A DNA stretch of 13,992 nucleotides from positions 1-13,992 of the forward strand of contig NZ_JBJXCT010000018.1 of NCBI RefSeq assembly GCF_046159715.1. Direction: 5' to 3'. A program made the position numbers and the translations under genes. Under the pieces are notes generated by a model. That model was not told where the DNA came from and did no database searches. It saw only the letters and a program-made list of their open reading frames with translations. Below are positions 12,954 through 13,992 of this stretch, piece after piece. Every line of letters begins with the position of its first letter. Position 1 is the first letter of the stretch. Source of the DNA: Pampinifervens sp037481935 (GTDB lineage Bacteria; Aquificota; Aquificia; Aquificales; Aquificaceae).

Positions 12954-13919
12954 ATGATGGATTTGATACTGAACAAACAGACACTATCCAGCAGGGAAAA
13001 GTTAGCCTTCTTCAGAAGCCTTCTAAGGTCTGAAATGGATGTTCTTAATGAATACTGTGGCATTGAAAATGTTCCAAAACATTTCGCAATTGAACTCTGC
13101 CATCTTCACAACATAAAGAAGGTCAATATAGCGAGGCTTCTGAGCATAATTGAATTCTACGACCCCGAGTTTATAAAAACCCTTGCACTTACAGACCCGA
13201 GAGTAAGAAAATTCATAGGATACTACTTTGAGTTTCTCAGGACAAACCCCTATGGTTATGAAGCTGTAGAGCCTCAGAATCTTTTTGGAAACTGGGACTT
13301 TATAAAATACAAGCTGAAGGTGCTCTTCCCAGAGCTCAGCCTTGATGAGATAGAAAGGTTCAAGTTCAAAAGAAAGGAATTTGTAGAGTATGTAAAAAAG
13401 AAAAGCGGAGAGAGCGAAGAAGTTATTGAGTCAAAGCTAAACAAGGCGACATGGTATGAAACGGTTCCCTACCTTGAGCTTGAAGAGGAAATGTCAAAGC
13501 AGTGGCATCCAGAACCGGTAATGACAGAGGAAGACTGGAGCTTTATAAAGAGGCACATAAGGGGAAGAAAGAACGTGGTAATCCTTCAGAATGGAAAGGA
13601 AAGGTTTGTTTATGTGGAGGTGGACATACCAGATGAGGAGCTTGACAGGTATAAGAAAGACAGGGAGGGTTTAAAAAAGCTCCTCATGCAAAAGTATAAC
13701 CTACCGGAGGACGGTGCAGAGCAGATACTCAGGAAAGCTGGATGGGAGTCGGAAACTTACCACATAATACCACCTGTCCATACAGACGTGATTCTTGACT
13801 ATGGAGAGCTGAAAAAGGAAATACAGGAAGAAATGCTTGAAGAAACAAGAGCAAACTATCACGAGCTCGCAAACTTTATAAGATACCTGGGTGGACTAGA
13901 GCTGGAAGAGTTAAACTAA
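12954..13919 (+). CDS. protein with two diverged CsbD-like units
   Basis: The product is 321 aa. I chose ATG 12954, six bases after GGAGGTG, over the GTG at 12945 that is part of the ribosome site. The first ~100 residues are helical and unrecognised (TLSSREKLAFFRSLLRSEMD). Two related units follow. Unit 1 (about 113-171) runs from NWDFIKYKLKVLFPELSLDE to EVIESKLNKATWYETV. Unit 2 (about 194-268) runs from DWSFIKRHI, has an inserted beta-hairpin (NVVILQNGKERFVYVEV), then PDEELDRYKKDREGLKKLL and GAEQILRKAGWESET. The Trp-x-x-Ile-Lys opening, the middle acidic-helix start and the amphipathic closing helix recall CsbD-like stress proteins. It is cytosolic and has no signal peptide. The function is unknown; a stress-related helical protein is only a guess. 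Confidence 0.7.
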   Translation: MMDLILNKQTLSSREKLAFFRSLLRSEMDVLNEYCGIENVPKHFAIELCHLHNIKKVNIARLLSIIEFYDPEFIKTLALTDPRVRKFIGYYFEFLRTNPYGYEAVEPQNLFGNWDFIKYKLKVLFPELSLDEIERFKFKRKEFVEYVKKKSGESEEVIESKLNKATWYETVPYLELEEEMSKQWHPEPVMTEEDWSFIKRHIRGRKNVVILQNGKERFVYVEVDIPDEELDRYKKDREGLKKLLMQKYNLPEDGAEQILRKAGWESETYHIIPPVHTDVILDYGELKKEIQEEMLEETRANYHELANFIRYLGGLELEELN

Positions 13920-13949
13920 CCCGAGTTGCAAGTTATAAGAAATTATGGT

Positions 13950-13983
13950 AAAAAAAAGCTCCCCATGGAAAACCCATAGGGAG
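13950..13983 (-). terminator. Rho-independent terminator for a gene beyond the right edge
   Basis: CTCCC(C)ATGG at 13959-13968 pairs with CCAT(A)GGGAG at 13974-13983, a 9-bp stem with one C/A mismatch. On the minus strand it is followed by GC and then eight T (13957-13950). It therefore ends a minus-strand gene coming from the right; on the + strand the tail is GATTAAGAT, which gives no T run. It also separates that gene from the converging CsbD-like gene. Confidence 0.8.
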
Positions 13984-13992
13984 GATTAAGAT

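Noticed and set aside
1..13992. CRISPR array or cas10/csm/cmr genes
   Set aside because: No regularly spaced direct repeats were seen, and no product shows polymerase-cyclase or RAMP motifs; only output proteins of the CRISPR signalling type are present.
1..13992. tRNA or rRNA genes
   Set aside because: No TTCRANYC-type T-arm with matching acceptor stem and no rRNA-like conserved stretch was seen in the intergenic regions.

Overview
The window looks like a chromosomal segment from a thermophilic bacterium of the Aquificales (Aquificota; Hydrogenobacter/Thermocrinis/Sulfurihydrogenibium-type). This is inferred from the compact, overlapping genes, the Lys/Glu-rich proteins, a single-run flagellar export cluster followed by a DUF2905 gene, and a CRISPR-protease locus whose best-known relative is from Sulfurihydrogenibium. 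No taxonomic marker gene is present, so the assignment is tentative.

Left part (1-6055): a defence-type island. The end of an unrecognised + strand gene (1-107) is followed by a small membrane-protein gene (186-539, -) and an unrecognised 224-aa gene (639-1313, +). These two diverge from a shared 99-bp promoter region. Facing the 224-aa gene is a five-gene minus-strand operon (5426 to 1376): a two-helix membrane protein with a CARF domain, a small cysteine-containing protein with a possible MazF/PemK fold, an ECF-like sigma factor (CalpS), a MazF-like protein (CalpT) and a Lon-SAVED protease (CalpL). CalpL/T/S is a described type III CRISPR output. Cyclic oligoadenylate (cA4 in the characterised system) binds the SAVED domain, the Lon domain cuts the anti-sigma protein CalpT, and CalpS is freed to redirect RNA polymerase. 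Here the trio is joined to a second cyclic-nucleotide sensor, the membrane CARF protein, so one operon could drive both a transcriptional and a membrane response. No cas10, csm/cmr gene or CRISPR array lies in the window. A divergent glycine- and cysteine-rich lipoprotein gene (5516-6055, +) closes this part.

Two details of the island stand out. The two left-hand genes and the CARF-led operon share one promoter layout: TGTCAGA, then 18-19 nt, an AT-rich hexamer, 8 nt, and a start codon with no well-placed Shine-Dalgarno sequence. This would make them a common regulon and possible CalpS targets. In addition, calpL appears to lose its last ~29 residues to a one-base frameshift.

Middle (6086-11793, all minus strand): flagellar genes in transcription order are a nitronate-monooxygenase-like flavoprotein, flgG, fliL, fliO, fliP, fliQ, fliR, flhB and a DUF2905 gene. 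The genes from fliL onward are coupled by 1-20 bp overlaps. They encode the distal rod protein, the basal-body stator-associated protein and the core of the flagellar type III export gate. A sigma-70-like promoter lies upstream of the flavoprotein gene, and a GC hairpin separates the DUF2905 end from the converging lipoprotein gene.

Right (11844-13992): a DnaQ/PolB-like 3'-5' exonuclease (-) and, divergent from it, a 321-aa protein (+) carrying two diverged copies of a CsbD-like helical unit. A strong minus-strand terminator at the right edge marks the end of a gene lying beyond the window.
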